DNA from: UBA9926 sp023261215
Lineage (GTDB): Bacteria; Pseudomonadota; Gammaproteobacteria; Pseudomonadales; Azotimanducaceae
Assembly: GCA_038136035.1 (NCBI GenBank)
Contig: JAYPYV010000010.1
Coordinates: forward strand, 1 to 64,000
DNA length: 64,000 nt
Reading direction: 5' to 3'
Shown piece by piece: positions 1 through 7,989 of the stretch (positions are counted from its first letter, which is position 1; every line of letters begins with the position of its first letter). The notes under the pieces are model-generated. The model made no database searches. It saw only the letters and a list, made by a program, of their open reading frames with translations, and was not told where the DNA came from. The position numbers were made by a program, and so were the translations under genes.

Positions 1-203
1 CCAAACAAGCGGCGAAGAGACGATCGATTCAGGGGATCAATGCATGGGCAGAACAAACGTTATAGATGGTCAAGCGCCGACCTTGCAACCTATGATTAAT
101 CAGCAATGGCGGCCGCGCGGTGCAGCGTGCCCCAGAAAGCCAAAAGAAAACCAAGAGGAAACAGAGAGATGAGGCTGTTGCCTTGGGGCTCGGGCTTGCA
201 TGA
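1..203. other. Left-edge noncoding stretch
   Basis: No supported gene. The only short open frames here lack a ribosome site and any recognisable sequence. The segment lies downstream of the minus-strand gene that ends at 204; I see no convincing hairpin plus T-run terminator. Confidence 0.5.
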
Positions 204-569
204 CTAGTCGCTCATCTGACTGACGTAGGTGTTGAGGTCGAAGTAATCACGCCAGGCCTTGATTTTGCCGTTTTCGATCTCGAACGTGCCCATGACGGGA
301 ATGGATATCTTTTTGCCGTTGGCGAGGTCAAATTGATCAAGACGTTCAGTCAACACCACCGGTCCTGCGGCTGCAATATGATAGGTGACCCAATCGATAC
401 GGTCCGCCTGCATGTTGCTGATAAATGCTCGAGCTGCAGCTTTTCCGACCACCGGTTCCATGGGAATGTTGTGATACACCACGTCTTCGGAGAAGAATTC
501 GGCCACTGCATCGAAATCAATTCGATTCCAAGCGTCGATAAAAGCTTCAACAGTTTCAATTGGGGTCAT
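204..569 (-). CDS. Limonene-1,2-epoxide hydrolase-like / SnoaL-fold protein
   Basis: A 121-residue protein of the small alpha+beta barrel (NTF2/SnoaL) fold. The segment LTERLDQF carries the Arg and Asp, and WRDYFD the second Asp, that line up with the Arg-Asp-Asp catalytic set of limonene-1,2-epoxide hydrolase; the length is also right for that family. It would add water to an epoxide in the cytoplasm, but the natural substrate cannot be read from sequence. A strong AAAGGAG ribosome site precedes the ATG. It lies at the 3' end of a minus-strand group rich in oxidoreductases (SDRs, LLM flavin enzyme, ABM monooxygenase), which fits a role in breaking down a cyclic or oxygenated compound, although a 633-base gap separates it from the next gene. 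Could instead be a generic SnoaL-like isomerase. Confidence 0.8.
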   Translation of the reverse strand: MTPIETVEAFIDAWNRIDFDAVAEFFSEDVVYHNIPMEPVVGKAAARAFISNMQADRIDWVTYHIAAAGPVVLTERLDQFDLANGKKISIPVMGTFEIENGKIKAWRDYFDLNTYVSQMSD

Positions 570-810
570 TCAGTTGCTCCTTTCTTGATCGATTGACACA
601 ACGTGCGCGTCATCTGCGTTGCTATGAATGTATTCGAAATATTGGTCTCACGGCAAATGAGCAAGCAGTATGGCCAGAATCACCCCGTGGCATGGATAGA
701 GGGCAGAGATACTCGCCGGAGTTACGGAGCAATGTTGAGCAGCCCGACTGATATCTCGAAAAAATAGGAAGCCTGGGGCTTGAGCCTGAGGATAGAAGGC
801 CCAGAAAACG

Positions 811-880
811 AGAACAAGAGCAAGAACAAGAACAAGAACAAGAACAAGAACAAGAACAAGAACAAGAACAAGAACAAGAA
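811..880. repeat. Hexanucleotide tandem repeat (AGAACA)n
   Basis: Eleven head-to-tail copies of AGAACA, the second reading AGAGCA, plus a partial AGAA, cover 70 bases. The strand is purine-rich with no T in the array. It sits between two minus-strand genes, not inside a reading frame of a recognised gene. Confidence 0.97.
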
Positions 881-894
881 TGAGAACTAAGAAA

Positions 895-935
895 CAATAG
901 CCAATAGCCAATAGCCAATAGCCAATAGCCAAGAG
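895..935. repeat. Heptanucleotide tandem repeat (CCAATAG)n
   Basis: A partial copy (CAATAG at 895-900), four perfect CCAATAG copies (901-928) and a degenerate last copy (CCAAGAG, 929-935). It begins 14 bases after the hexanucleotide array ends, so two unrelated repeat units lie side by side. Confidence 0.97.
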
Positions 936-1202
936 CAAAGGCTCAGAAACCCAGGGCCGAGCGCGGTATGAAAAGCGAATGGCTAGAAGATGTCTGCCTT
1001 TGGCCGCTATGGATGGCCTCAATCTGGAGCAAACGCAATCTAATGAAGGACCTCAACTGCCGGTCATGAGGCATACGATAAACGCAGCAGTCACTCATGA
1101 CCCGCTATTTCATTTGATGCCGCGTCACGCGAGTGATGGGTCGAGCGGGAAAAGCGCGCTAACGTCCCGACCGGTGTCGCACCTTAACGATGGAGTGGCG
1201 TG

Positions 1203-1601
1203 TTAGCGACGCCCCTGCCACCAGGGTGCAATGGTCAATGGATACTTTCCATTGGCTTCAATCATATCTGCGGGCGTGTTTTCCCCAATAGGCAGGTCCT
1301 CGGTAGGCGGTAGGGGGCTTGCGTTGCTGACTGGGTCCAAATATTCGAGGGAGATGGATTTGAGGACTGCGCCAAAATCGTGACCCTCGTGGTAGGGAGA
1401 ATTCTGGTGGGTGTAAAACGCCCATTTGTCCCGAAAGGAAAGCAAACAGTAATAAAAGTTCGGCTTCTGACCTTTGAAGTATTCGTACCGAAGGACGCCT
1501 TCTTCCTCATTCATCGTGTGAGTCACCATGTCTTCCATAATGGCTTCAAACTGCGCCTCGCACCCCGGTTTGATTTCAATATGAGCAAGCAATGTGGTCA
1601 T
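1203..1601 (-). CDS. Antibiotic-biosynthesis-monooxygenase (ABM) domain protein
   Basis: A 132-residue protein whose first ~95 residues match the dimeric ferredoxin-like ABM fold: start strand TTLLAHIEIKPG, helix with FEAIMEDMV, then EGVLRYEYF and the strand with YYCLLSFRDKWAF, and a His-rich stretch near 65-75. Members include cofactor-free quinol monooxygenases such as YgiN and many proteins of unknown substrate. The C-terminal ~35 residues are Pro-rich and probably unstructured. AAGGA lies nine bases before the ATG. Another ABM protein (7990-8340) lies beyond the TetR gene, so the region has two. Function beyond the fold is inference. Confidence 0.75.
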   Translation of the reverse strand: MTTLLAHIEIKPGCEAQFEAIMEDMVTHTMNEEEGVLRYEYFKGQKPNFYYCLLSFRDKWAFYTHQNSPYHEGHDFGAVLKSISLEYLDPVSNASPLPPTEDLPIGENTPADMIEANGKYPLTIAPWWQGRR

Positions 1602-1675
1602 GGCGTCAGTCCTTGGAATTGAGTGTCTCTTGGCTAGCGTGATTCTTTGGGTCCACAGGCTCGGAGGGCCGCAGG

Positions 1676-2425
1676 CTAGTGCGGTAGTCGACCATTGTGT
1701 TGACCACCGGAAACGTCAATCAGCTGGCCGTTGATAAAGCTAGATCGATCATCGTCGGCGAGCCACAAAGCGGTTTGTGCGATGTCGTTGATATTTCCCA
1801 TGCGCCCTGCGGGGATATGAGGAATGAAACGCGCTTCGGAATTGCTGTGCTCGAAGATAGCGTCCGTCATGTCAGTTCGTATGAGACCCGCCGCAATGGA
1901 ATTGAAGCGAATCTTTTGAGGCCCATACTCCACCGCGGCAATCTTGATCGCATAATCGATGCCTGCACGTGCCGCAGCATAGACGGCAAGCCCAGGACCT
2001 GGAAGTCGTGCGGTCAGTGACGAGATGGTGATGACCGACCCTCCCTCGGTCATGGCCTCGGCTGCGTATCTGAACATCAGCAAGGCGCCGGTAAACGAGA
2101 CATCCAATGTGGGTTGAATGGCTTCCCTAGTTAGCGCGGCGATGGGATTCCCCGCAAGTGCGCCGGCACTGTTGACCGCAATATGAATCGGCCCTGCTTG
2201 CTGCGTGGCAGTTTCAAAAAGCGCTTTAATCGATGACTCATCGCTCATGTCGCAAGCGATCGCAAGACCACCCAGTTCGTCTGCAAGTGCTTTTAAGGGC
2301 TCTATTCGGCGGCCCGAGACAATGACTTTTGCACCGTCTGCGGCAAAAGCTCGCGCAATGGCCACGCCAAAATTGTGTTGGCCAGAAGCGCCAATCACAA
2401 CTGCGGTTTTTCCTTGAAGACTCAT
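1676..2425 (-). CDS. SDR-family oxidoreductase with Tyr-x3-Arg in place of Tyr-x3-Lys
   Basis: A 249-residue Rossmann-fold protein of classical SDR length. The cofactor loop is variant (GASGQHNFG rather than TGxxxGxG). The Asn-Ser-Ala-Gly segment (VNSAGA) and the catalytic Ser region (VITISS) are present. The active-site Tyr is followed by Ala-Ala-Ala-Arg: the almost invariant Lys of the SDR YxxxK motif is Arg, codon CGT. The C-terminus has the usual GGQ ending region. AAGGAGG precedes the ATG. The next upstream gene is the LLM oxidoreductase, 50 bases away, probably in the same transcript. It likely binds NAD(P)H; the Lys-to-Arg change makes normal dehydrogenase activity uncertain. Confidence 0.85.
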   Translation of the reverse strand: MSLQGKTAVVIGASGQHNFGVAIARAFAADGAKVIVSGRRIEPLKALADELGGLAIACDMSDESSIKALFETATQQAGPIHIAVNSAGALAGNPIAALTREAIQPTLDVSFTGALLMFRYAAEAMTEGGSVITISSLTARLPGPGLAVYAAARAGIDYAIKIAAVEYGPQKIRFNSIAAGLIRTDMTDAIFEHSNSEARFIPHIPAGRMGNINDIAQTALWLADDDRSSFINGQLIDVSGGQHNGRLPH

Positions 2426-2475
2426 CAGGGCCTCCTTATGTTGGTCAATAAATGGATCGGTTGGTGGGGCCTGCT

Positions 2476-3447
2476 TTAGTGCCCATTGAGCTGATCGACC
2501 ACAGGGGCAAAACTGTCCATGTTGTCTTCACCAACGGTGATGTACGAGATGCCATAGGCCTCTCGTCGGCGTTCCAGTTCATCGCAAATGGCTGAGACCC
2601 CCCCAAACAGCGCGTGGGGATGTTGGCGCATCTCGTCTTCTGGCAGCCCGAAATTTTGGGAGAACATGGACACAATCGGGTCCGGTTGATCTGTAACAAA
2701 GGTGAAATAAGCGCCGATTTCGAGCTCGATCTGATCAAATCGGTCACCGGCGCCCGCTTTAATCCAATCGAGTTTTTTGGCGGTTTCAGCCGCCGTGGAC
2801 ATTTGAACGCCATCGGGGCCGATCACGCCTTGGCGATTGTTAAAGTTAAAACTCACGATATCTGCGGTTTCCCCGGCCAGCGTGAGTACGCGTTTCGATC
2901 CGCCGCCGATCATGATGGGAGGATGGGGCGTTTGGACCGGTTTGGGTAGGCCCTGGAATTCATTCCATTGAACCGATTCGTTGTTGACCGCTAGCTCGTC
3001 TTCAACGCAATAGGCTTTCACCGCTCGAATGACATCCTCCAATCGACCGATACGAGTCCCGGGCGTATCCATGGTTAGACCCACCGCTTCGTATTCATCT
3101 TTGAGCCACCCTGCGCCCAAACCGAGTTCCAAGCGACCATTAGAGAGCAGGTCGATTGTCATGGCTTCTTTGGCCAGAACCACGGGCAGTCGGTAGTCAA
3201 CGCAGAAGACGCGACAGCCAATACGGATCGACTTCGTCACCGCAGCTGCGTAAGCCATGGCGGGCACGGCAGCGAGTCCCTGAATGGGATGATTTGTTCG
3301 AGACAGCGCAGGTCCGGGCCCGATAATGTGATCCGCCAAGTGGAACGCACTGTAGCCGAGCGATTCAGCGCGTTGTACCTTGCTCGCCCAGTCGGCGCCT
3401 GAAGCAGCATTGAAACTTTGAACCGCAAATCGAAATGGACGAGCCAT
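2476..3447 (-). CDS. LLM-class flavin-dependent oxidoreductase (F420- or FMN-type)
   Basis: A 323-residue TIM-barrel of the luciferase-like monooxygenase superfamily. Typical signatures: N-terminal RFAVQSF, AESLGYSAFHLADHI, the LSNGRLELGLGAGW segment followed by YEAVG, and PIMIGGG (around 175). The pattern is closest to what I know as the F420-dependent LLM subgroup (actinobacterial-type proteins), but FMN use cannot be ruled out, and many gammaproteobacteria lack F420. The start is placed at an ATG with a weak CAGG site. Five bases separate it from the ThuA-domain gene upstream, so the two are translationally linked. Substrate unknown; context suggests hydride transfer to or from a small organic molecule. 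Confidence 0.85.
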   Translation of the reverse strand: MARPFRFAVQSFNAASGADWASKVQRAESLGYSAFHLADHIIGPGPALSRTNHPIQGLAAVPAMAYAAAVTKSIRIGCRVFCVDYRLPVVLAKEAMTIDLLSNGRLELGLGAGWLKDEYEAVGLTMDTPGTRIGRLEDVIRAVKAYCVEDELAVNNESVQWNEFQGLPKPVQTPHPPIMIGGGSKRVLTLAGETADIVSFNFNNRQGVIGPDGVQMSTAAETAKKLDWIKAGAGDRFDQIELEIGAYFTFVTDQPDPIVSMFSQNFGLPEDEMRQHPHALFGGVSAICDELERRREAYGISYITVGEDNMDSFAPVVDQLNGH

Positions 3448-3452
3448 GCCTG

Positions 3453-4193
3453 TTACACCCCGGCGCAGTACTTAAGGCCTCGCCTCAGCAATTCGTAGTA
3501 CTCAGGTTTTTCCCATGAGCCCCGCTCAATGACGGGGTAGTAAGGGACTCGCGGCTGCATATCGTAGTGCCCACGACAGTGGCCCAAGTTGAGGTAGAGC
3601 ACTTCGCCCTCTCCCAGGCGGTTGATGTAGTACACGGGTCTCGGCTCATCGTCAGGCCACTCAGCATGAACAAAGCCTGAGGCCTCGCCAGTGAAGTCCG
3701 TGTGCAAGAGCACATCGAGCTTTGCCAGCGCCTTACACAGATACAACTCATCATCGGTTTCGAACTCTCCCACGCCTTTTACCAAGGGATGATCTGGCTG
3801 TGTGGTTTTAACCGTGAAGGGCTGAATCGGCGGATGCGCCATAAACTGTGAGCCCAGGGTCTCCATGAAAACGGGTGCGGTTTCAGGGCATGCGACCCCC
3901 GCGTCGGTGAACTCAAGAATCGAATTGGTGCCATGCAGCGCGAACCATTTCTTTCCTGATTCAACGAAGGCCTTAAGGGCTGCTTGCTCGGCCTCACTCG
4001 GTACCAAGTTGCAAGTGTAGGAGATTAAAAAATCCGAAGCCTGAATCCCTTCGATATCGCTGTAATCGCTTGCTACTGTCGTACGAATGTTCTCGTGCTC
4101 GGCGAGCAGTTTGAGCAATTCCAATCGAGCGAAATCGATGTCGTGGAAGTCACCTGCAGCCACTAAATAAGCCTGAATCGCGGGTTCTGACAT
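3453..4193 (-). CDS. ThuA-domain (trehalose-utilization-like) protein, copy 1
   Basis: A 246-residue protein with the class I glutamine-amidotransferase-like fold of ThuA: a conserved Tyr-Thr-Cys stretch, EQAALKAFVESGK and the following WFALHGTNSI near 85-95. ThuA itself is tied to trehalose/maltitol catabolism, but most members lie in unrelated pathways and their reaction is unproven. No signal peptide is seen, so it is cytoplasmic. An AGGGGGG site precedes the ATG. It lies between an SDR gene (24 bases upstream) and the LLM gene (5 bases downstream), in a probable operon. A second, divergent copy is at 6147-6935. Confidence 0.85.
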   Translation of the reverse strand: MSEPAIQAYLVAAGDFHDIDFARLELLKLLAEHENIRTTVASDYSDIEGIQASDFLISYTCNLVPSEAEQAALKAFVESGKKWFALHGTNSILEFTDAGVACPETAPVFMETLGSQFMAHPPIQPFTVKTTQPDHPLVKGVGEFETDDELYLCKALAKLDVLLHTDFTGEASGFVHAEWPDDEPRPVYYINRLGEGEVLYLNLGHCRGHYDMQPRVPYYPVIERGSWEKPEYYELLRRGLKYCAGV

Positions 4194-4217
4194 GCCCGTC
4201 CCCCTAATGAGTTGAGA

Positions 4218-4976
4218 TTAGTATTGAATGCGCTTGGTGAGGCCGCCATCGATGACCACGTTGGTCCCGGTGGTGAAACCGCCTCTCGGGCTAATCAAAA
4301 GCGCTGCTTGAGCGGCAACTTCGTCAGCAGTGCCCATTCTCCCGAGGGGGATTTGCGCAACCGTTGAGTCGTAGAACGCGGTCATCGCTTGTTTAATTTT
4401 GTCCCATGAGCCGCCCTCAATGAAGATCGGGCCTGGGCTGATCGCATTGACGCGGATGCCCTTGGCGCCGAGTTCTTGAGCCAAGGCGCCGGAGTAATTC
4501 AAAAGGCCAGCTTTCATGGCGTTGTAAGGCCCGGCATTAATGAAGTGTTCCAGAGCGGCAGTGGTTGAAATCATAACCACACTCGGGTTTGAAGATTTTT
4601 CAAAAAAAGGCAGGCACGCCTCAACACCGTGAACCGCGGACATGATGTTGTAGTCAAAGTGCGATTTCCATCCAGCATCACCTGGGGCATTAGAGCCACT
4701 CACATTTGAAACATAGGCGTCCAGCCCGCCGAGCGCCTCGCCAGCCTCAGCAATCCAAGCTTTAAAGGCATCGCCATCACCTACGTCGAGCTGTTGGCCC
4801 ACGACTTTGACGCCCTTGGCAGAAATGGCTTCTACCGCAGCATTGACGTCATCCGCATTTCGCGCACACAGGGCAATGTTGCATCCTTCATCTGAAAGCA
4901 CTTCCACGATGGCGCGTCCGATGCCTTTGGTGCCGCCTGTCACAAGCACATTGTGACCTTTGAGTTGTAGATCCAT
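4218..4976 (-). CDS. SDR-family NAD(P)-dependent oxidoreductase
   Basis: A 252-residue classical SDR. It has the cofactor motif TGGTKGIG near residue 13, the structural motif region (Asp-Val-Gly near 65, Asn-Val-Ser near 90), catalytic Ser in VVMISTTAA and the Tyr-Asn-Ala-Met-Lys active-site motif, then the PG motif (SPGPIF). Ends in the usual Asp-Gly-Gly region. It would interconvert an alcohol and a ketone with NAD(P)(H). AAGGAGC lies before the ATG. It is upstream of the ThuA/LLM genes in the same direction and only 72 bases downstream of another SDR gene. Confidence 0.9.
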   Translation of the reverse strand: MDLQLKGHNVLVTGGTKGIGRAIVEVLSDEGCNIALCARNADDVNAAVEAISAKGVKVVGQQLDVGDGDAFKAWIAEAGEALGGLDAYVSNVSGSNAPGDAGWKSHFDYNIMSAVHGVEACLPFFEKSSNPSVVMISTTAALEHFINAGPYNAMKAGLLNYSGALAQELGAKGIRVNAISPGPIFIEGGSWDKIKQAMTAFYDSTVAQIPLGRMGTADEVAAQAALLISPRGGFTTGTNVVIDGGLTKRIQY

Positions 4977-5048
4977 GGTTCATTGCTCCTTAAATCGGTC
5001 TTAGGGTTGGGTTAAGTAAGGTTAGTTGAAAAGTTAAGGCGCGAAAGG

Positions 5049-5834
5049 TCAAGCCTTTCTCATCACGCCACCGTCCACCACGAGGCCATGACCCGTGATA
5101 AAGCTGGCATCTTCGCTCACGAGGAAATTGATCGCGGCAGCGATATCTTCTGGGCGACCGAGTCGCCCTAGAGCAGATTTTTCCGACCAAAAACGTTCGA
5201 ACTCAGGACCCGCGTCCAGCGATGCTTGAGTGATGCCGGTGATAATGGCGCCGGGTTGAATGAAATTCGCAGTGATACCGAATTCGCCGAGTTCCAGTGC
5301 AAGCGTCTTGGTCAGTCCGGCGACCGCATGTTTGGACGTGGTGTATGCGCCCATGCCAACGCCAGCAAGCGTGGTCATGATGGATCCGATATTGACGATG
5401 CGGCCTCGAGTGCTTTGCTTCAACGAGGGAATGCTCGCTTGGCAAAGCCGGAATACGGCCGAGAGGTTGACGTCGAGGATGCGGCCCCAATCGGCAAACG
5501 TCATGGATTCAACAGGTCCACCACCGACCATGCCCGCATTGTTGATGAGAAAATCGATGCCCCCGAGATGGTCTTTCGCAGAGGCGGCAATGTGTTCATG
5601 GGCCTCTTCGCCGGCAACATCGGCTTGCAGATAGCTTGCAGCCGGATGCTTAATCGATGCCTCCTCCGCCAGGTCGACCATCAGCACCTTGGCACCTTCG
5701 TTGAGAAGTCGCTGAGCGGTGGCGAGGCCAATGCCGCTGTTAGCACCGGTGACGATGGCTTTCATGCCGTGATGCGCACCGCGCTGGATCTCAGTGGTCA
5801 TAACGATAGGGTCTCTGACTGTAACCGGGGACAC
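5049..5834 (-). CDS. SDR-family NAD(P)-dependent oxidoreductase
   Basis: A classical SDR with TGANSGIG cofactor loop, Asn-Asn-Ala-Gly segment (LINNAGMV), catalytic Ser (IVNIGSIM) and Tyr-Thr-Thr-Ser-Lys, and C-terminal DGG. The start is uncertain: a GTG at 5834 has AAGG just upstream, but the conserved fold begins about 24 residues later, where ATG codons at 5801 and 5765 are alternatives with poor ribosome sites. It is the first SDR of the minus-strand group; a 312-base region separates it from the second ThuA gene. The reaction is alcohol/ketone oxidoreduction with NAD(P)(H); the substrate is unknown. Confidence 0.88.
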   Translation of the reverse strand: MSPVTVRDPIVMTTEIQRGAHHGMKAIVTGANSGIGLATAQRLLNEGAKVLMVDLAEEASIKHPAASYLQADVAGEEAHEHIAASAKDHLGGIDFLINNAGMVGGGPVESMTFADWGRILDVNLSAVFRLCQASIPSLKQSTRGRIVNIGSIMTTLAGVGMGAYTTSKHAVAGLTKTLALELGEFGITANFIQPGAIITGITQASLDAGPEFERFWSEKSALGRLGRPEDIAAAINFLVSEDASFITGHGLVVDGGVMRKA

Positions 5835-6146
5835 GCACCTTCGCTGCGGGACCCAGTAGCCTAGGGATTGAAAAAGAGTCAGTCAAGACGGTTTTTCTGG
5901 AGATTGGGTTCGGCTTTGACATGAATGGCGGTGCCTATGCCTTGGGTACGCGAGCCGGTCATGACGCAGCCACATCATTGTCTAGCGCGCTCTGTCCTCG
6001 CGGCTTGTCTTCAGTAGCCCTGAGGACTCCGTGCACGAAGTGCGGATAGAAAGCCAGGCCCCGGGTTGATCATGAATCGGTCAAATGAGACTCGGCAGAA
6101 GAGAATCGAAGCGGAGCTGTCCGGATGTTAAGTCAGCGAGAACTCG
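5835..6146. other. Intergenic region, 312 bases
   Basis: No gene, repeat or clear terminator recognised. It presumably holds the promoter of the minus-strand SDR group, but I see no good -35/-10 pair. Confidence 0.4.
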
Positions 6147-6935
6147 TCAACCCGTGCGTCTAGCAACCCAATCAATGGCATTTCGAATGAGGCGTTGATA
6201 GTGAGGATTCGCGTAGGCGACCGGATCATCGCCGCCCTGCAGGTAGGTGAGACGGCTGGCAGCGACCTGCTTGGTCCAGCCAACGAGCGAACTGCCGGAT
6301 TCGTGCGACCAGCCTTCATTGGAAAACATGACCTTATCTCGAACCGCTTTCGTTGCTGAAAAAAAGTGATCGTCATCGAAGGTGTAGTTGCTCGTAAGCA
6401 AAGGGTCTACTTCGTCTTCAAATACTTCAAAGAGATAGAGTTCATCCGTCATCGAAAATGTGGGGGGTATACCGGCAGCCACTGGGTGATCTGGATTTGC
6501 GACTCGAAGCTCGTGAGTGATTTGATGGCGGTAGCCACTGTCTTGGCGAGGTTTGCCCCGCATCGCTTGCGGCAGGTATAAAAACCGTCCGCCCAGAATA
6601 TCGGCATAGGTTTCCCAGGCGGGCCAGCCAGCAATTGCGTGATGAAGGAATACCATCCCCTGTCCCGCTTCGAGGAGGGCTTGAAAGTTAGTTTTGAATT
6701 CGTCGCTGGGTGTTAAAAACTGAGGCGCAGAATCGCCGAACTGGATGCCCGGCATGTCATAAAAAACCAATGCATCGTAGGGCGCGCAGGTGTTCACCGA
6801 AAGGATGTTTGCCGCAAGCGGTTGCTCGACGTGGGTGTAATTGACCCCTAGCGAATCGAACATGCCAAAAAATGCGCCCTTATCAAACGGATGACCCTTC
6901 GTGATGAGGAGAATGTGAGGGGATGCCTCTGGCAT
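6147..6935 (-). CDS. ThuA-domain protein, copy 2
   Basis: A 262-residue ThuA-like protein: N-terminal strand HILLITKGHPFDKGAF, VFYDMPGI (around 55), the EAGQGMVFLHHAIAGW segment near 90-105 and the following ADILGGRF, and conserved His/Asp in HPVAAGIPP. It is only distantly similar to the copy at 3453-4193. No signal peptide. It is the gene nearest to, and divergent from, a TetR regulator, so it is the best candidate target of that repressor. The ATG lacks an obvious Shine-Dalgarno site. Enzymatic reaction unknown; ThuA proteins often accompany sugar or cyclitol dehydrogenases, here SDRs instead. Confidence 0.85.
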   Translation of the reverse strand: MPEASPHILLITKGHPFDKGAFFGMFDSLGVNYTHVEQPLAANILSVNTCAPYDALVFYDMPGIQFGDSAPQFLTPSDEFKTNFQALLEAGQGMVFLHHAIAGWPAWETYADILGGRFLYLPQAMRGKPRQDSGYRHQITHELRVANPDHPVAAGIPPTFSMTDELYLFEVFEDEVDPLLTSNYTFDDDHFFSATKAVRDKVMFSNEGWSHESGSSLVGWTKQVAASRLTYLQGGDDPVAYANPHYQRLIRNAIDWVARRTG

Positions 6936-6979
6936 AGGTTAAAACCACGCGCTTGTCTTGCGATCATCAGCAGTATCCC

Positions 6980-7012
6980 TTTACGATGGCGTGAAGTAAA
7001 TCGTGAATCACG
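6980..7012. promoter_or_regulatory. Candidate TetR operator dyads
   Basis: Between the divergent ThuA and TetR genes are two overlapping dyads: TTTACGAT (6980-6987) against ATCGTGAA (7000-7007), seven of eight positions symmetric with a 12-base centre, and the perfect CGTGAATCACG (7002-7012). TetR regulators commonly bind such sites in their own divergent promoter region. Binding is inferred from position and symmetry only. Confidence 0.35.
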
Positions 7013-7035
7013 CATCCAGAAGGGTTCCTTAATTG

Positions 7036-7767
7036 ATGACAAATCGACGTGACGCAGCGCGAGATTTCGGTGAGGTCGGCGATCAAAAATCGTGGCAGCA
7101 GACCAAGAGTGAAATGATGCGTCATCAAATTTTAGAAGCCACACTCGATTGCTTCCTTATCTATGGGTTTCGCGGCACCACCACGGAGAAGATATCGAAA
7201 CACGCCAAGGTCTCTCGGGGCGCCATGTTGCATCACTTCCCTCAACGAGCAGATCTCGTCAAGTCGGCCGTGGAGCACATGCATCGGCGGCGGCTTCAGG
7301 AATACGAGCGTGATTTGCTGGATCTTAATGAGGACTCCGAGCATACCCTGGTTGAAGAGGGGATTGAGGTGTTCTGGCGGCAACTTCAATCGCCGCTTTT
7401 TAGCGTTTACTGCGAGCTGCTCGTGGCCGCGAGAACCGATGAGGAACTGCGCGCAACGTTCGAGCCGGCTCAGAGAGCGTTCGAAAGCTTATGGCAAGAG
7501 CGCTCCCAAGCCATCTTTCCCGACTTAGCGTTATCGAGCCGTTATTCGATAGCCACAATGGCGACTCGCTATCTGCTCGAGGGCATCGCGATCAACACCC
7601 AGTCCCAAGGTCTGGCCCCCAATCGACGTTCGATTCAGGAGATCGTTTCTTGGTTGAAGAGCACGGTCCGCGATATGTTAAGTGATGTTGAGGATATTGA
7701 TCGTGAAGCGGCTCGACACGCGGGTCTCAAGCCCCAAGCAGGGGCCAAGAAAAAAAATAAAGCATAG
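7036..7767 (+). CDS. TetR-family transcriptional regulator
   Basis: A 243-residue regulator. The N-terminal ~50-residue helix-turn-helix is typical: ILEATLDCFLIYGFRGTT, EKISKHAKVSRGAMLHHFP and the following RADLVKSAVEH. The C-terminal half is an alpha-helical ligand-binding/dimer domain, longer than in minimal TetR proteins, and ends in a Lys-rich tail. An in-frame TTG lies directly before the ATG chosen here; GAAGGG is about 11 bases upstream. It is divergent from the ThuA gene and upstream of an ABM gene and the 2-oxoacid dehydrogenase operon, so it could control either side. The ligand may be an acyl-CoA or aromatic compound, a guess from context. Confidence 0.92.
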   Translation: MTNRRDAARDFGEVGDQKSWQQTKSEMMRHQILEATLDCFLIYGFRGTTTEKISKHAKVSRGAMLHHFPQRADLVKSAVEHMHRRRLQEYERDLLDLNEDSEHTLVEEGIEVFWRQLQSPLFSVYCELLVAARTDEELRATFEPAQRAFESLWQERSQAIFPDLALSSRYSIATMATRYLLEGIAINTQSQGLAPNRRSIQEIVSWLKSTVRDMLSDVEDIDREAARHAGLKPQAGAKKKNKA

Positions 7768-7989
7768 TCGTGTCGAGATGATGAGTCTCGCGTGCGATGC
7801 TTGATCATTCGGTCGAGACGCGCTTGTCTGAGGCACAGGGCCGGATTGCGCGATGTCTCGTACCGACGGACTCCTGGCGTGATCTCTCGTATGCCTGTGC
7901 AAGGAAGGGGTGCGATCGGTACGAAAAACTAAAGGGTGAGTGAACAACCAGCGCGTTGGTCGAAGCGCAGGAAAAATTGAGGAGGATGA

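Larger units (their letters stand above)
570..1202. other. 633-base intergenic region with tandem repeats
   Basis: No credible gene. Open frames on both strands across 811-935 are artefacts of simple repeats and give runs such as Ser-Cys or Leu-Val. The region holds two adjacent short tandem repeats (described separately). The right part, 936-1202, shows nothing recognisable. Confidence 0.7.

Noticed and set aside
811..935. Possible CRISPR array
   Set aside because: Repeat units are 6 and 7 bases with no spacers; no cas genes in the window.
622..1022. Minus-strand open frames with Ser-Cys and Leu-Val repeats
   Set aside because: They are direct translations of the hexa- and heptanucleotide repeats, have no ribosome site and no family match.
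5226..5864. 212-codon plus-strand frame
   Set aside because: Antisense to a convincing SDR gene with intact motifs.
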